In this document: positions 35,444-43,151 of the stretch, piece after piece
Layout of the letters: each line of letters starts with the position of its first letter
How positions within the stretch are numbered: the stretch's first letter is position 1
Assembly (NCBI GenBank): GCA_963691755.1
Contig: OY829366.1
Span: 186,001-250,000, forward strand
Origin: Dinoroseobacter sp013215265
GTDB lineage: Bacteria > Pseudomonadota > Alphaproteobacteria > Rhodobacterales > Rhodobacteraceae
Reading direction: 5' to 3'
Length of the DNA stretch: 64,000 nt
The notes under the pieces: model-generated
Told to the model about the DNA's origin: nothing
Databases searched by the model: none
The model's input: the letters and a program-made list of their open reading frames with translations, nothing else
Made by a program: the position numbers and the translations under genes

Positions 35444-35578
35444 ATGGCTGAACACAAGCACGGCAGCATGGACACCACTGAACAGGAAAAAACCTTTGAC
35501 GGCTTCATGCGGTTCTCGATCTGGACCGTGGTCGTCATCATCGTGGCCCTGATCCTGCTAGCGATGATCAACGCCTAA
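35444..35578 (+). CDS. aa3-type cytochrome c oxidase subunit IV
   Basis: A 44-residue protein, MAEHKHGSMD...FDGFMRFSIW, with one transmembrane helix from about residue 24 to 43, matching the small subunit IV of alphaproteobacterial aa3 cytochrome c oxidases (the Cox_IV type of Rhodobacter/Paracoccus). The TAGGAG site ends six bases before its ATG. The other oxidase subunits are not in the window. It is a single-helix accessory subunit of the inner-membrane complex and is easy to miss because of its size. Assignment rests on sequence pattern and size. Confidence 0.88.
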   Translation: MAEHKHGSMDTTEQEKTFDGFMRFSIWTVVVIIVALILLAMINA

Positions 35579-35597
35579 TCCCGAAAGGGCTGCCCCG

Positions 35598-36233
35598 ATG
35601 CGACTGATTGCACTGCTAACTGCCGCGACCTTCGTCCTTATTGGATGTGGCCAGGGTCCACAGAGAACATGGGCACCAGATGATGTAGTCGCCCGCGCAG
35701 CGTTCAGCCCGGAAGAGCCTCCATCCGTCACGCTCTACACCATGATCAGCAATGACACAGGCGCGGGCGGGCATTCAGCGCTGATGATCAATGGCAGCCA
35801 ACGCGTGCTGTATGATCCTGCCGGATCTTGGAACCATCCTGCTGCACCAGAGCGCAACGACCTGCACTTTGGCTTCACTGAGTGGATGCGCAGCTTTTAC
35901 CTCGATTACCATGCGCGCACGACTTATCACGTCGTGGTGCAAAAGAAGGAACTCTCGCTAGAGCAGGCGAACGCTTTAATTGCGTCTGCGCAGGAACAAG
36001 GTGCTGCGCCCAAAGCCTATTGCACACGGTATAATTCCTCTGCCTTGCGTCGAGTTCCAGGATTTGAGTCATTGGGCACGACCTGGTTCCCAGTGAAATT
36101 GATGGAACGGTTTGCCGAACTTCCCGGTGTCGAGACGACAACGGTGTATGACGACGACCCAGCTTATAACCGCACAATGCTGGAAGCGGGAATTGTACCG
36201 GTGCCTGCCGACGTCTTCACGACCGCCAACTGA
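35598..36233 (+). CDS. lipoprotein with possible permuted papain-like fold
   Basis: The 211-residue protein begins with a signal ending in VLIGC (C17), giving a lipoprotein. GHSALMI (H59) is followed much later by YCTRYNSSALRR (C142 and N146), that is, His before Cys, the order found in circularly permuted NlpC/P60 or YiiX-like papain folds. Whether it is catalytic is inferred from this order only. It is 19 bases after the aa3 subunit IV gene and followed by a terminator. Role unknown; cell-wall peptidase activity is one possibility. Confidence 0.75.
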   Translation: MRLIALLTAATFVLIGCGQGPQRTWAPDDVVARAAFSPEEPPSVTLYTMISNDTGAGGHSALMINGSQRVLYDPAGSWNHPAAPERNDLHFGFTEWMRSFYLDYHARTTYHVVVQKKELSLEQANALIASAQEQGAAPKAYCTRYNSSALRRVPGFESLGTTWFPVKLMERFAELPGVETTTVYDDDPAYNRTMLEAGIVPVPADVFTTAN

Positions 36234-36254
36234 TCAATCCAACTCATCCTAAAG

Positions 36255-36279
36255 GCCGGGCACGGTGCCCGGCTTTTTT
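36255..36279 (+). terminator. intrinsic terminator after the lipoprotein gene
   Basis: GCCGGGC-ACGGT-GCCCGGC forms a 7-bp stem with a 5-base loop and is followed by TTTTTT. It lies about 20 bases after the lipoprotein stop and abuts the convergent moaB stop codon, so it can end the plus transcript without entering moaB. Confidence 0.9.
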
Positions 36280-36821
36280 CATTTCCGACGCAGATGTTCG
36301 TCAAGACGCGGAAGAATTTCAACAAAGTTGCAGGGTCTATGGCGATAATCAAACTGCCACTTCAGGATTTCGTCCCAGGCATCTTTGCATGCGCCGGAAC
36401 TTCCCGGCAGCGCAAATAGATAGGTTCCGCCCGCCACCCCCCCTGTCGCACGACTTTGCACTGCTGAAGTTCCAATTTTTTGCATCGACACCATGGTAAA
36501 GACAGTGCCAAAAGCATCGATTTCTTTTTCATAGACTTCGCGATGGGCTTCTACGGTGACATCGCGCCCTGTCAGCCCGGTTCCGCCCGTCGACAGGATC
36601 ACGTCAATTTCAGGGTCCTCCACCCATACCCGGAGCTGGGCTGCGATATCTTCACGATTGTCCCGCAGAATATGACGCGCGGCCAGTTTGTGCCCGGCCT
36701 GGGAAATCCGCGCGACTAGCACGTCACCTGATTTGTCCTCTGCCAAGCTGCGTGTATCCGAAACCGCAAGAACGGCGATCCGCATGGGCAGGAATGGACG
36801 AGCCTCGTCAATCCTGCTCAT
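36279..36821 (-). CDS. moaB: MoaB/Mog-type molybdenum cofactor protein
   Basis: MoaB-type proteins adenylylate molybdopterin before molybdate insertion by MoeA. The 180-residue product has the motif LSTGGTGLTGRDVT (TGGTG) and the FRMLSY/LFALPGSSGACKDAW stretch of the family. It acts in the cytoplasm, linking to the moeA at 13.2 kb. The start is the ATG of MSRIDEARP because it follows the GST stop by one base and the extra upstream residues in the longer frame are not family-like. Family membership is MoaB versus MogA, which cannot be settled here. Confidence 0.93.
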   Translation of the reverse strand: MSRIDEARPFLPMRIAVLAVSDTRSLAEDKSGDVLVARISQAGHKLAARHILRDNREDIAAQLRVWVEDPEIDVILSTGGTGLTGRDVTVEAHREVYEKEIDAFGTVFTMVSMQKIGTSAVQSRATGGVAGGTYLFALPGSSGACKDAWDEILKWQFDYRHRPCNFVEILPRLDEHLRRK

Positions 36822-36822
36822 A

Positions 36823-37692
36823 TCAATCCGCCTCTCCGATTTTGTCTTGCGTACGCAGCTCGAAATCCGACGCATCATGGCGTTCACGCAGGATTTCATG
36901 GGGTTCGCCACGTGCGGCGTTCACCATCCGTCCACGCTGTACAGCCGGACGTGCTGCAACTTCTGCGGCCCAACGAATGACATTGGTGTATTCATGGACA
37001 CTCAGGAATTTGCCGGCATCGTAAGAATTTCCTTCGACCGTCCGCCCATACCAGGGATAGATCGCCATATCTGCGATCGTGTAATCATCGCCTAGAATAT
37101 AGGTGTTTTCGGCCAAATGCCGATCGAGGACATCCAGTTGGCGCTTGGTTTCCATTGCATAGCGATTGATCGGGTATTCATACTTCTCAAGCGCGTATGC
37201 GTAGAAGTGACCGAAACCGCCCCCCAGAAACGGAGCACTTCCCATCTGCCAGAAAAGCCAGCTCAGCAGCTCAGCGCGTTTCTCTTTTGGTCCAAGAAAT
37301 GCATCAAACTTTTCTGCCAGATGCATCAGTATCGCACCTGATTCAAACACGCGCATTGGAACCTCGCCCGAACGGTCCAAGAGCGCGGGGATTTTCGAGT
37401 TCGGGTTGATCTCAACAAAACCGGAAGAAAACTGATCGCCCTCACCGATATTGATGAACCAGGCGTCATATTCCGCACCAGAATGACCGGCCGCCAACAG
37501 CTCTTCAAAGAGGATTGTGACCTTCACACCGTTTGGCGTGCCCAAGGAATGCAGCTGGAAAGGGTGCTTTCCAACGGGCAATTCCTTGTCATGGGTCGGA
37601 CCCGCGATCGGGCGGTTGATGCTGGCAAATGTACCACCACTCTCCGCCTCCCAGGTCCAGACCTCAGGAGGCACGTAGGTTGGGTCGGACAT
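36823..37692 (-). CDS. glutathione S-transferase (YghU-like)
   Basis: A 289-residue GST with a long N-terminal extension and the thioredoxin-like fold containing PNGVKVTILFEELL and NPNSKIPALLDRSG, then the all-helical domain (GGGFGHFYAYA, YTIADMAIYPW). These fit the YghU/YfcG group that binds two glutathione molecules and reduces disulfide bonds. It is transcribed before moaB and after the uracil-DNA glycosylase gene, with 11 bases to the latter. In vivo substrates cannot be inferred. Confidence 0.9.
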   Translation of the reverse strand: MSDPTYVPPEVWTWEAESGGTFASINRPIAGPTHDKELPVGKHPFQLHSLGTPNGVKVTILFEELLAAGHSGAEYDAWFINIGEGDQFSSGFVEINPNSKIPALLDRSGEVPMRVFESGAILMHLAEKFDAFLGPKEKRAELLSWLFWQMGSAPFLGGGFGHFYAYALEKYEYPINRYAMETKRQLDVLDRHLAENTYILGDDYTIADMAIYPWYGRTVEGNSYDAGKFLSVHEYTNVIRWAAEVAARPAVQRGRMVNAARGEPHEILRERHDASDFELRTQDKIGEAD

Positions 37693-37703
37693 TCAGGTCT
37701 CCT

Positions 37704-38513
37704 TCAAGAATTCAATTTCGCATGCAGATCTTGCAGGTCGCTCCAAGCGGCACGTTTTTGCATGGGTTGGCGCAAGAGATAGGCCGGATGGAACATAGGC
37801 AAGCAGGGCAGGCCCTGCGTCTCAGTCCAGTTTCCACGGAGTTTCGTGATCCCGCGCCGCCCCAGCAAAGCACCGGCTGGAATGTTCCCCATCACCACCA
37901 GAACTTCAGGTTTCGCCAGAGCAATATGGCGTTCAACAAAGGGCATCATCATCGCCATCTCGTCTGCTGAAGGATCGCGGTTTTGTGGCGGCCGCCAAGG
38001 CAGAATGTTGGTGATATAGAGCGCGCTTTCCAGATCAGGGCTTTCGCGCGACAAACCAATTGCACGAAACATCGCATCGAGGAGCTGACCAGCCGCGCCA
38101 ACAAAAGGCTTTCCGACGCGATCTTCTTCGCGACCCGGCGCTTCCCCGACAACCATGACGCGTGCCCCCGCACGTCCATCAGAGAACACCAGATTGCGGG
38201 CGCCTTTCTTCAGCTCGCAATGGTCGTAACCCGCCATTGCCTCTCTCAACTGATCAAGATCTGCGGCTTCTGATGCCAGGGCCCTCGCCTCGGCGACAGG
38301 CTCACTTGCAAGAAGAGACGGCACGTCTTGCGCAGCCCTTTCAGTTGGCTTGTCTGCCGGTTTTGCCTGCGGAGAAGCGGCGGGCAACTCGAACCGGTCA
38401 ACCGGAGCATCCAAAATAGCTTCATCAGCGCCCAACTCGACCTGCCAGACCAACATGGCCAAGGCATCATTGGGATCCAGCGCATCAAGATCAGGGGCAG
38501 ACTCGGCTGACAT
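37704..38513 (-). CDS. family 4-like uracil-DNA glycosylase lacking most Fe-S cysteines
   Basis: The 269-residue protein has a disordered N-terminus (about 1-90) and a uracil-DNA glycosylase domain with GEAPGREED (123-131), a water-activating loop, and FHPAYLLR (241-248), which places it in the family 4-like superfamily. Canonical family 4 enzymes hold a [4Fe-4S] cluster with four cysteines; here only C99 matches, with Y96, W173 (in PWRPPQNR) and M189 at the other positions, so the cluster is probably absent. It removes uracil from DNA in the cytoplasm if active. It heads a minus operon with the GST and moaB genes. Confidence 0.85.
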   Translation of the reverse strand: MSAESAPDLDALDPNDALAMLVWQVELGADEAILDAPVDRFELPAASPQAKPADKPTERAAQDVPSLLASEPVAEARALASEAADLDQLREAMAGYDHCELKKGARNLVFSDGRAGARVMVVGEAPGREEDRVGKPFVGAAGQLLDAMFRAIGLSRESPDLESALYITNILPWRPPQNRDPSADEMAMMMPFVERHIALAKPEVLVVMGNIPAGALLGRRGITKLRGNWTETQGLPCLPMFHPAYLLRQPMQKRAAWSDLQDLHAKLNS

Positions 38514-38610
38514 GGCTGCACCCTAATTCTCCGATCCGGTAACCGCAATTGGTAGACTTGTGAGCCGCCCATCCTGCGGCCTATAAGCGGTCAACACGTC
38601 GGGGGACTGC

Positions 38611-39555
38611 ATGACATTTCGGGCCAATCATTTGCTGGGGATCGAAACACTCGGACCCGATGAAATTGTAACGCTTCTCGACCTTGCCGAATCCTATGTT
38701 GACCTGAATCGCGCAGGCAACAAGCGTGCGGAAGTCTTGGGCGGCATGACCCAGGTAAACATGTTCTTTGAGGCCTCTACGCGCACTCAGGCCAGCTTCG
38801 AGATTGCCGGGAAACGCCTGGGGGCAGATGTGATGAACATGGCGATGGCGGCCAGTTCGATCAAAAAGGGCGAAACGCTCATCGATACTGCGATGACGCT
38901 GAACGCCATGCACCCCGATCTTCTTGTCGTGCGCCACCCTCACTCGGGCGCGGTGGATCTTCTGTCCCAGAAGGTGAACTGTGCCGTACTTAATGCCGGA
39001 GATGGGCGGCATGAACACCCGACCCAGGCCCTTCTGGATGCCTTGACGATTCGTCGATCAAAGGGGCGTCTGCATCGGCTCAACATCGCAATTTGCGGGG
39101 ATATTGCACATTCCCGCGTAGCCCGCTCGAACATCTTGCTTTTGGGCAAATTGGAAAACCGCGTTCGACTTGTGGGTCCCACGACACTGATGCCGTCTGG
39201 TGTCGCTGATTTAGGTGTCGAAGTTTACGATGACATGCGCGACGGACTTGCCGGATGCGATGTCGTTATGATGCTGCGACTTCAGAAAGAGCGCATGGAC
39301 GGCGGATTCATCCCATCTGAGCGCGAATATTACCACCGTTACGGTCTCGATACCGAGAAACTTGCGCATGCAAAAGAAGACGCCATTGTCATGCATCCAG
39401 GTCCGATGAACCGTGGTGTAGAAATTGACGGCCTGCTTGCGGACGACATAAATCGGTCGGTCATTCAGGATCAGGTAGAGATGGGTGTTGCTGTACGTAT
39501 GGCCGCGATGGACCTTCTGGCTCAGAACCTCCGTGCCAGCCGCGAGGCAGCATAA
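38611..39555 (+). CDS. pyrB: aspartate carbamoyltransferase catalytic chain
   Basis: PyrB joins carbamoyl phosphate and aspartate, the first committed pyrimidine step. The 314 residues contain the phosphate-binding STRTQ at 56-60, HPTQ with GDGRHEHPTQ near 135 and the MHPGPMNRGVEID region. It starts the operon pyrB-unknown-PH-pyrC; the next gene's ATG shares one base with its stop. No pyrI regulatory subunit is present, fitting alphaproteobacteria and ATCases that associate with a PyrC-like partner. Confidence 0.97.
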   Translation: MTFRANHLLGIETLGPDEIVTLLDLAESYVDLNRAGNKRAEVLGGMTQVNMFFEASTRTQASFEIAGKRLGADVMNMAMAASSIKKGETLIDTAMTLNAMHPDLLVVRHPHSGAVDLLSQKVNCAVLNAGDGRHEHPTQALLDALTIRRSKGRLHRLNIAICGDIAHSRVARSNILLLGKLENRVRLVGPTTLMPSGVADLGVEVYDDMRDGLAGCDVVMMLRLQKERMDGGFIPSEREYYHRYGLDTEKLAHAKEDAIVMHPGPMNRGVEIDGLLADDINRSVIQDQVEMGVAVRMAAMDLLAQNLRASREAA

Positions 39556-39992
39556 TGCTGGGCTGGTTGCGTGATCTTTTGGCTCAGAAGCCTGTTCGAC
39601 AGGAGGCCCCGCCAACACAAGCGGCACCAAGCACGCCCGAGCACGTTCATATCTTCACCTTCGATTTTGATACGAGCCAAGGGTTCCTAAATTACGTCCA
39701 ACAAATTTGGACGGCCCAGGATGCGGAGCCTTCATGCCGTTTCGAACAGGACCTGCACCTAGCGTATCTTGACCGAAACTACGTGGAATTCGTCGAAGGA
39801 ACACCCGAGGAAATCGACGCTCACATCCGACCTCTGCTGCAACACGAGGTGGATGCAGACGCAGTGTTTATAGGCACACCCAACGTAGCCCAAGCCGTCC
39901 TGATCTATGATCGCGCTTTGCCCAACAACACGCCACCTCTTCGATCCACCTCTAAGGCACGGTATATCGGCCGGGCGGAGCTTGTCGTATGA
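39555..39992 (+). CDS. uncharacterised protein between pyrB and the PH-like gene
   Basis: I do not recognise a family. The 145-residue protein starts with a short hydrophobic-basic N-terminus (MLGWLRDLLAQ), a proline-rich linker to about residue 30, then a compact acidic domain with FDFDTSQGFLNYVQQIW, DLHLAYLDRNYVEFVEG and a strand-rich end. No signal peptide or membrane helix is apparent. Its start overlaps the pyrB stop by one base and its stop overlaps the next start, so it is translated with pyrB; a role in PyrB/PyrC complex or in the membrane-linked operon genes is only speculation. Confidence 0.75.
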   Translation: MLGWLRDLLAQKPVRQEAPPTQAAPSTPEHVHIFTFDFDTSQGFLNYVQQIWTAQDAEPSCRFEQDLHLAYLDRNYVEFVEGTPEEIDAHIRPLLQHEVDADAVFIGTPNVAQAVLIYDRALPNNTPPLRSTSKARYIGRAELVV

Positions 39993-40531
39993 GTGGTTGG
40001 GATCCTTATCTCGATGACGATGAGAAATTACTCTGGGAAGGACGTCCCAGCCGCAGGCTTCTCATCCTGACCAAGGCCGATATCTTCCTGATCCCTTTTT
40101 CACTGCTCTGGGGTGGTTTTGCCCTATTTTGGAACCTTGCAGCCTGGGGGATGGGCGCGCCATTCTTCTTTCGGCTTTTCGGACTGCCCTTCTTGCTTGT
40201 TGGGGCTTACATCACGGTGGGCCGGTTTTTCGTTGATCAGTATATCCGCAAGCATGCCGTTTATGCGTTGACTACCAAAAGAGCGTTCATAGCCACTTCA
40301 GCGTTTGGACGCAAACTGCGCGATAAACCGATCCGCCCCAACACCAGCATCAACTTCAAACCTGGAGAAAGGGCGAGCTTAACGTTTGATGCCACCTCGG
40401 CCATGATCCAATCGAAGCGTCAAATAGGATATTCGGATGGGGGCACCGGTGGCTTCACATTCCGAGCTATTTCTGACGGCGCTACAGTTTACCGCCTGGC
40501 CCGCGACATCCAGCAGGGAACCGCGACATGA
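39989..40531 (+). CDS. membrane protein with bacterial PH-like domain
   Basis: The 180-residue protein contains EKLLWEGRPSRR, two hydrophobic segments near 32-52 and 64-84, then VYALTTKRAFI and a C-terminal strand-rich part, the usual layout of bacterial bPH2-type proteins. Such domains usually bind lipids or other proteins at the membrane; the role is unknown. It is translationally coupled by ATGA on both sides to the unknown gene and to pyrC. Confidence 0.8.
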   Translation: MSGWDPYLDDDEKLLWEGRPSRRLLILTKADIFLIPFSLLWGGFALFWNLAAWGMGAPFFFRLFGLPFLLVGAYITVGRFFVDQYIRKHAVYALTTKRAFIATSAFGRKLRDKPIRPNTSINFKPGERASLTFDATSAMIQSKRQIGYSDGGTGGFTFRAISDGATVYRLARDIQQGTAT

Positions 40532-41808
40532 GCTTGATCTGTTTGCAGAACGCACGTCTGATTGACCCGCAAGCTGGCACAGAAGACCCCGGCAGCCTGC
40601 TCGTCCGGGATGGCGTGATCATCGCGCACAACCCGTCCACAGTTCCTAATGGCGCTCAAACCGTTGATTGCGAGGGCAAATGCCTTGCCCCTGGTATCGT
40701 CGATATCGGTGTAAAGATCGGGGAACCGGGCGAGCGTCACAAGGAAAGCTTTAAAACCGCTGGCTACGCTGCTGCGGCGGGTGGAGTGACAACGATGGTC
40801 ACCCGAGCCGATACCACGCCTCCTGTCGACACCCCTGAAGTCCTGGATTTCGTGAAGAGGCGTGCGCAGGAAGTGTCTTTGGTGCGTATTGCGCCGATGG
40901 CTGCCCTGACAAAGGGCCGCGAAGGGCGCGAGATGACAGAGTTCGGCTTTTTGCGCGATGCGGGTGCTGTCGCATTTTCAGATGGCGACCGTGTGGTCCA
41001 AGACCCCAAGGTTCTTGCCCGTGCACTGACCTATGCAAAAGGCCTCGATGCATTGGTCTTTGGGCATGTGCAGGATCCCGGCTTGTCAAAAGGTGCCGCA
41101 GTCACATCAGGGAAGTTCGCCACACTTCGCGGTCTGCCCGGAGTGTCTCCAATCGCTGAGCGTATGGGGTTGGAACGAGACCTTGCACTGATCGAAATGA
41201 CCGGAGCGCGGTATCACGTCGACCAGATCTCCTCTGCGTCCTCGCTGCCAGCACTGGAACGTACGCGCGCCTCTGGACTGGATGTGACAGCAGGTGTTTC
41301 CATTCACCATCTGACGCTGAACGAATTTGACGTCGGCGACTACCGCACCTTCTTCAAAGTAAAACCACCACTTCGGTCGGAAGACGATCGTCTTTCGATG
41401 GTTGAAGCCGTCACCTCGGGACTAATCGACATCATCTGCTCCATGCACACACCACAAGATGAAGAAAGCAAACGCTTGCCCTTTGAGGAAGCCGCAAGCG
41501 GCGCGGTCGGGCTTGAAACTTTGCTACCCGCGGCGATGCGGTTGGTGCATTCCGACGGGATTACGTTGGCAAACCTGTGGCGTGCACTCTCGCTGAACCC
41601 TGCGAAGCGGCTTGGGCTTCCCGGAGGGACGCTTGCGGAAGGAAGCCCGGCGGATCTGGTTCTTTTTGACGAACATGCGCCATTTGTACTGGATCGAACC
41701 ACGTTAAACTCGAAATCCAAAAACACACCGTTTGACGGGGCACGCATGCAAGGCCGTGTGCGCGGAACCTGGGTGGCCGGTCGCCGGGTCTTCCCGTTTG
41801 CCGACTAA
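40528..41808 (+). CDS. pyrC: dihydroorotase homologue, probably non-catalytic (PyrC'-like)
   Basis: The 426-residue amidohydrolase-fold protein belongs to the class I dihydroorotase family, but ligands are missing. Where catalytic enzymes have HxH in PGLVDIHVHLREPG, this has G61 and K63 (VDIGVKIGEPG). The catalytic aspartate of the DHAPH motif is M305 (SMHTPQ). This resembles PyrC' of Pseudomonas, an inactive dihydroorotase that holds PyrB in a dodecameric complex. The gene is coupled to the PH gene by ATGA and is distal in the pyrB operon. Loss of metal ligands is read from the sequence; the structural role is inferred by analogy. A catalytic dihydroorotase would have to lie outside the window. 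Confidence 0.85.
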   Translation: MSLICLQNARLIDPQAGTEDPGSLLVRDGVIIAHNPSTVPNGAQTVDCEGKCLAPGIVDIGVKIGEPGERHKESFKTAGYAAAAGGVTTMVTRADTTPPVDTPEVLDFVKRRAQEVSLVRIAPMAALTKGREGREMTEFGFLRDAGAVAFSDGDRVVQDPKVLARALTYAKGLDALVFGHVQDPGLSKGAAVTSGKFATLRGLPGVSPIAERMGLERDLALIEMTGARYHVDQISSASSLPALERTRASGLDVTAGVSIHHLTLNEFDVGDYRTFFKVKPPLRSEDDRLSMVEAVTSGLIDIICSMHTPQDEESKRLPFEEAASGAVGLETLLPAAMRLVHSDGITLANLWRALSLNPAKRLGLPGGTLAEGSPADLVLFDEHAPFVLDRTTLNSKSKNTPFDGARMQGRVRGTWVAGRRVFPFAD

Positions 41809-41864
41809 GTACAGTCCCGCTCCAACGCAAAGCAACGATGCCAACCTGATAGAGATGTGATCCG

Positions 41865-42476
41865 ATGCCTGACCTTGTAACTTCCACCCCACTTCTCGCA
41901 CTCGCCGCGCTGATCGCTTACCTGGTTGGCGCGATCCCTTTTGGGACCGTCATCGCTCGGTTATTTGGATTGGGAAATCTTCGCGACATCGGGTCGGGCA
42001 ATATCGGGGCAACAAATGTCCTGCGCACGGGAAACAAACTTGCAGCGTTCCTGACACTTATTCTGGATGCCGGCAAAGCCGGCGCTGCGGTCTTGGTTGC
42101 CCGCTCGATACTAGGGGAAGATGCAGCCCAGGTCGCAGGTTTCTTTGCATTTCTCGGACACTGTTTCCCTGTCTACCTGAAGTTCAAGGGCGGAAAGGGT
42201 GTAGCAACCTTCTTTGGTATGCTGATCGCGCTCTACTGGCCGCTTGGCATTGCAGCGGGGGCAGTCTGGATCTTCATCGCCTATACGTTCCGGTTTTCGT
42301 CGCTGGCGGCGCTGATGGCATCTCTGATGGCACCCGCAATAGCTTGGGGCCTTGGCAGGCCTGATTTTCTGGTTTTGACCGTCATGCTCACGATCTTAGT
42401 CTGGGTTCGCCACTCTGAAAACATAACCCGTCTGCTGAATGGAACTGAATCCAAGATCGGAGCCAGCAAAGACTAA
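41865..42476 (+). CDS. plsY: glycerol-3-phosphate acyltransferase PlsY
   Basis: PlsY acylates glycerol-3-phosphate from acyl-phosphate in the inner membrane, starting phospholipid synthesis. The 203-residue protein has several hydrophobic segments and the motifs SGNIGATNVLR, GHCFPVYLKFKGGKGVAT and VWVRHSENITRLLNG. It follows pyrC by 56 bases, possibly in the same operon. The three conserved motifs all face the active site side in the family, and none is altered. Confidence 0.95.
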   Translation: MPDLVTSTPLLALAALIAYLVGAIPFGTVIARLFGLGNLRDIGSGNIGATNVLRTGNKLAAFLTLILDAGKAGAAVLVARSILGEDAAQVAGFFAFLGHCFPVYLKFKGGKGVATFFGMLIALYWPLGIAAGAVWIFIAYTFRFSSLAALMASLMAPAIAWGLGRPDFLVLTVMLTILVWVRHSENITRLLNGTESKIGASKD

Positions 42477-42680
42477 AGCGCAGAATTTCCCTGCGTCGCC
42501 AGAAAAGCCCGCATACGTGCATTGCACTTCACTGAAAAGATGTCTCGCACCACAAACCAAAACCTTTTACACACACCTCTCAAATCTACCTACAGATTGT
42601 CTGGTCTCGACAGAAGCGCGATCTGGGTGCATCTTGTGTGTGCGGACAACCTATGCGCGCACAACGGATGAGGCCCCAAG

Positions 42681-43139
42681 ATGACTTTCCAAGAAGCAAT
42701 CCAATCTGGTTTCCAAAACTACGCGAACTTTAATGGTCGCTCTCAACGGTCCGCCTACTGGTGGTGGCAGCTTTTCTGCATTCTTATTGGCATCGGCCTA
42801 AGCATTATCGACGCCGTCGCGTTTTCAGGTTTCATCACAAATGGCAACGGACCTTTGGTCGGGCTGTGGTCTTTGGCAATCCTCATCCCGAACCTCGCCA
42901 TTGGTGTACGCCGTTTGCACGATCGCGACATGTCAGGCTGGTTCATGCTGCTGATCCTGATCCCCGTGTTGGGCGCCCTGATTCTTCTATACTTCTTCGT
43001 GACAGCCGGAACACAGGGCCCCAACAGATTTGGGCCGGACCCACTGGACGACCCGCGTGGGCCATTTAGTGCCCCACCTGAGGATGACGGTGCGCGATAC
43101 AGTGAAAGCAATATTCCGCGCGTCGATCCAGACGCCTGA
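42681..43139 (+). CDS. DUF805 membrane protein
   Basis: The 152-residue protein has the DUF805 pattern: FNGRSQRSAYWWW near the N-terminus, then hydrophobic segments near 28-50, 55-75 and 83-105, with VRRLHDRDMSGWFML in the middle and a disordered proline/acid tail. Function unknown. About 200 bases without a gene separate it from plsY and it converges on gshA with a short gap. Confidence 0.85.
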   Translation: MTFQEAIQSGFQNYANFNGRSQRSAYWWWQLFCILIGIGLSIIDAVAFSGFITNGNGPLVGLWSLAILIPNLAIGVRRLHDRDMSGWFMLLILIPVLGALILLYFFVTAGTQGPNRFGPDPLDDPRGPFSAPPEDDGARYSESNIPRVDPDA

Positions 43140-43151
43140 CCCGCACCTGTT

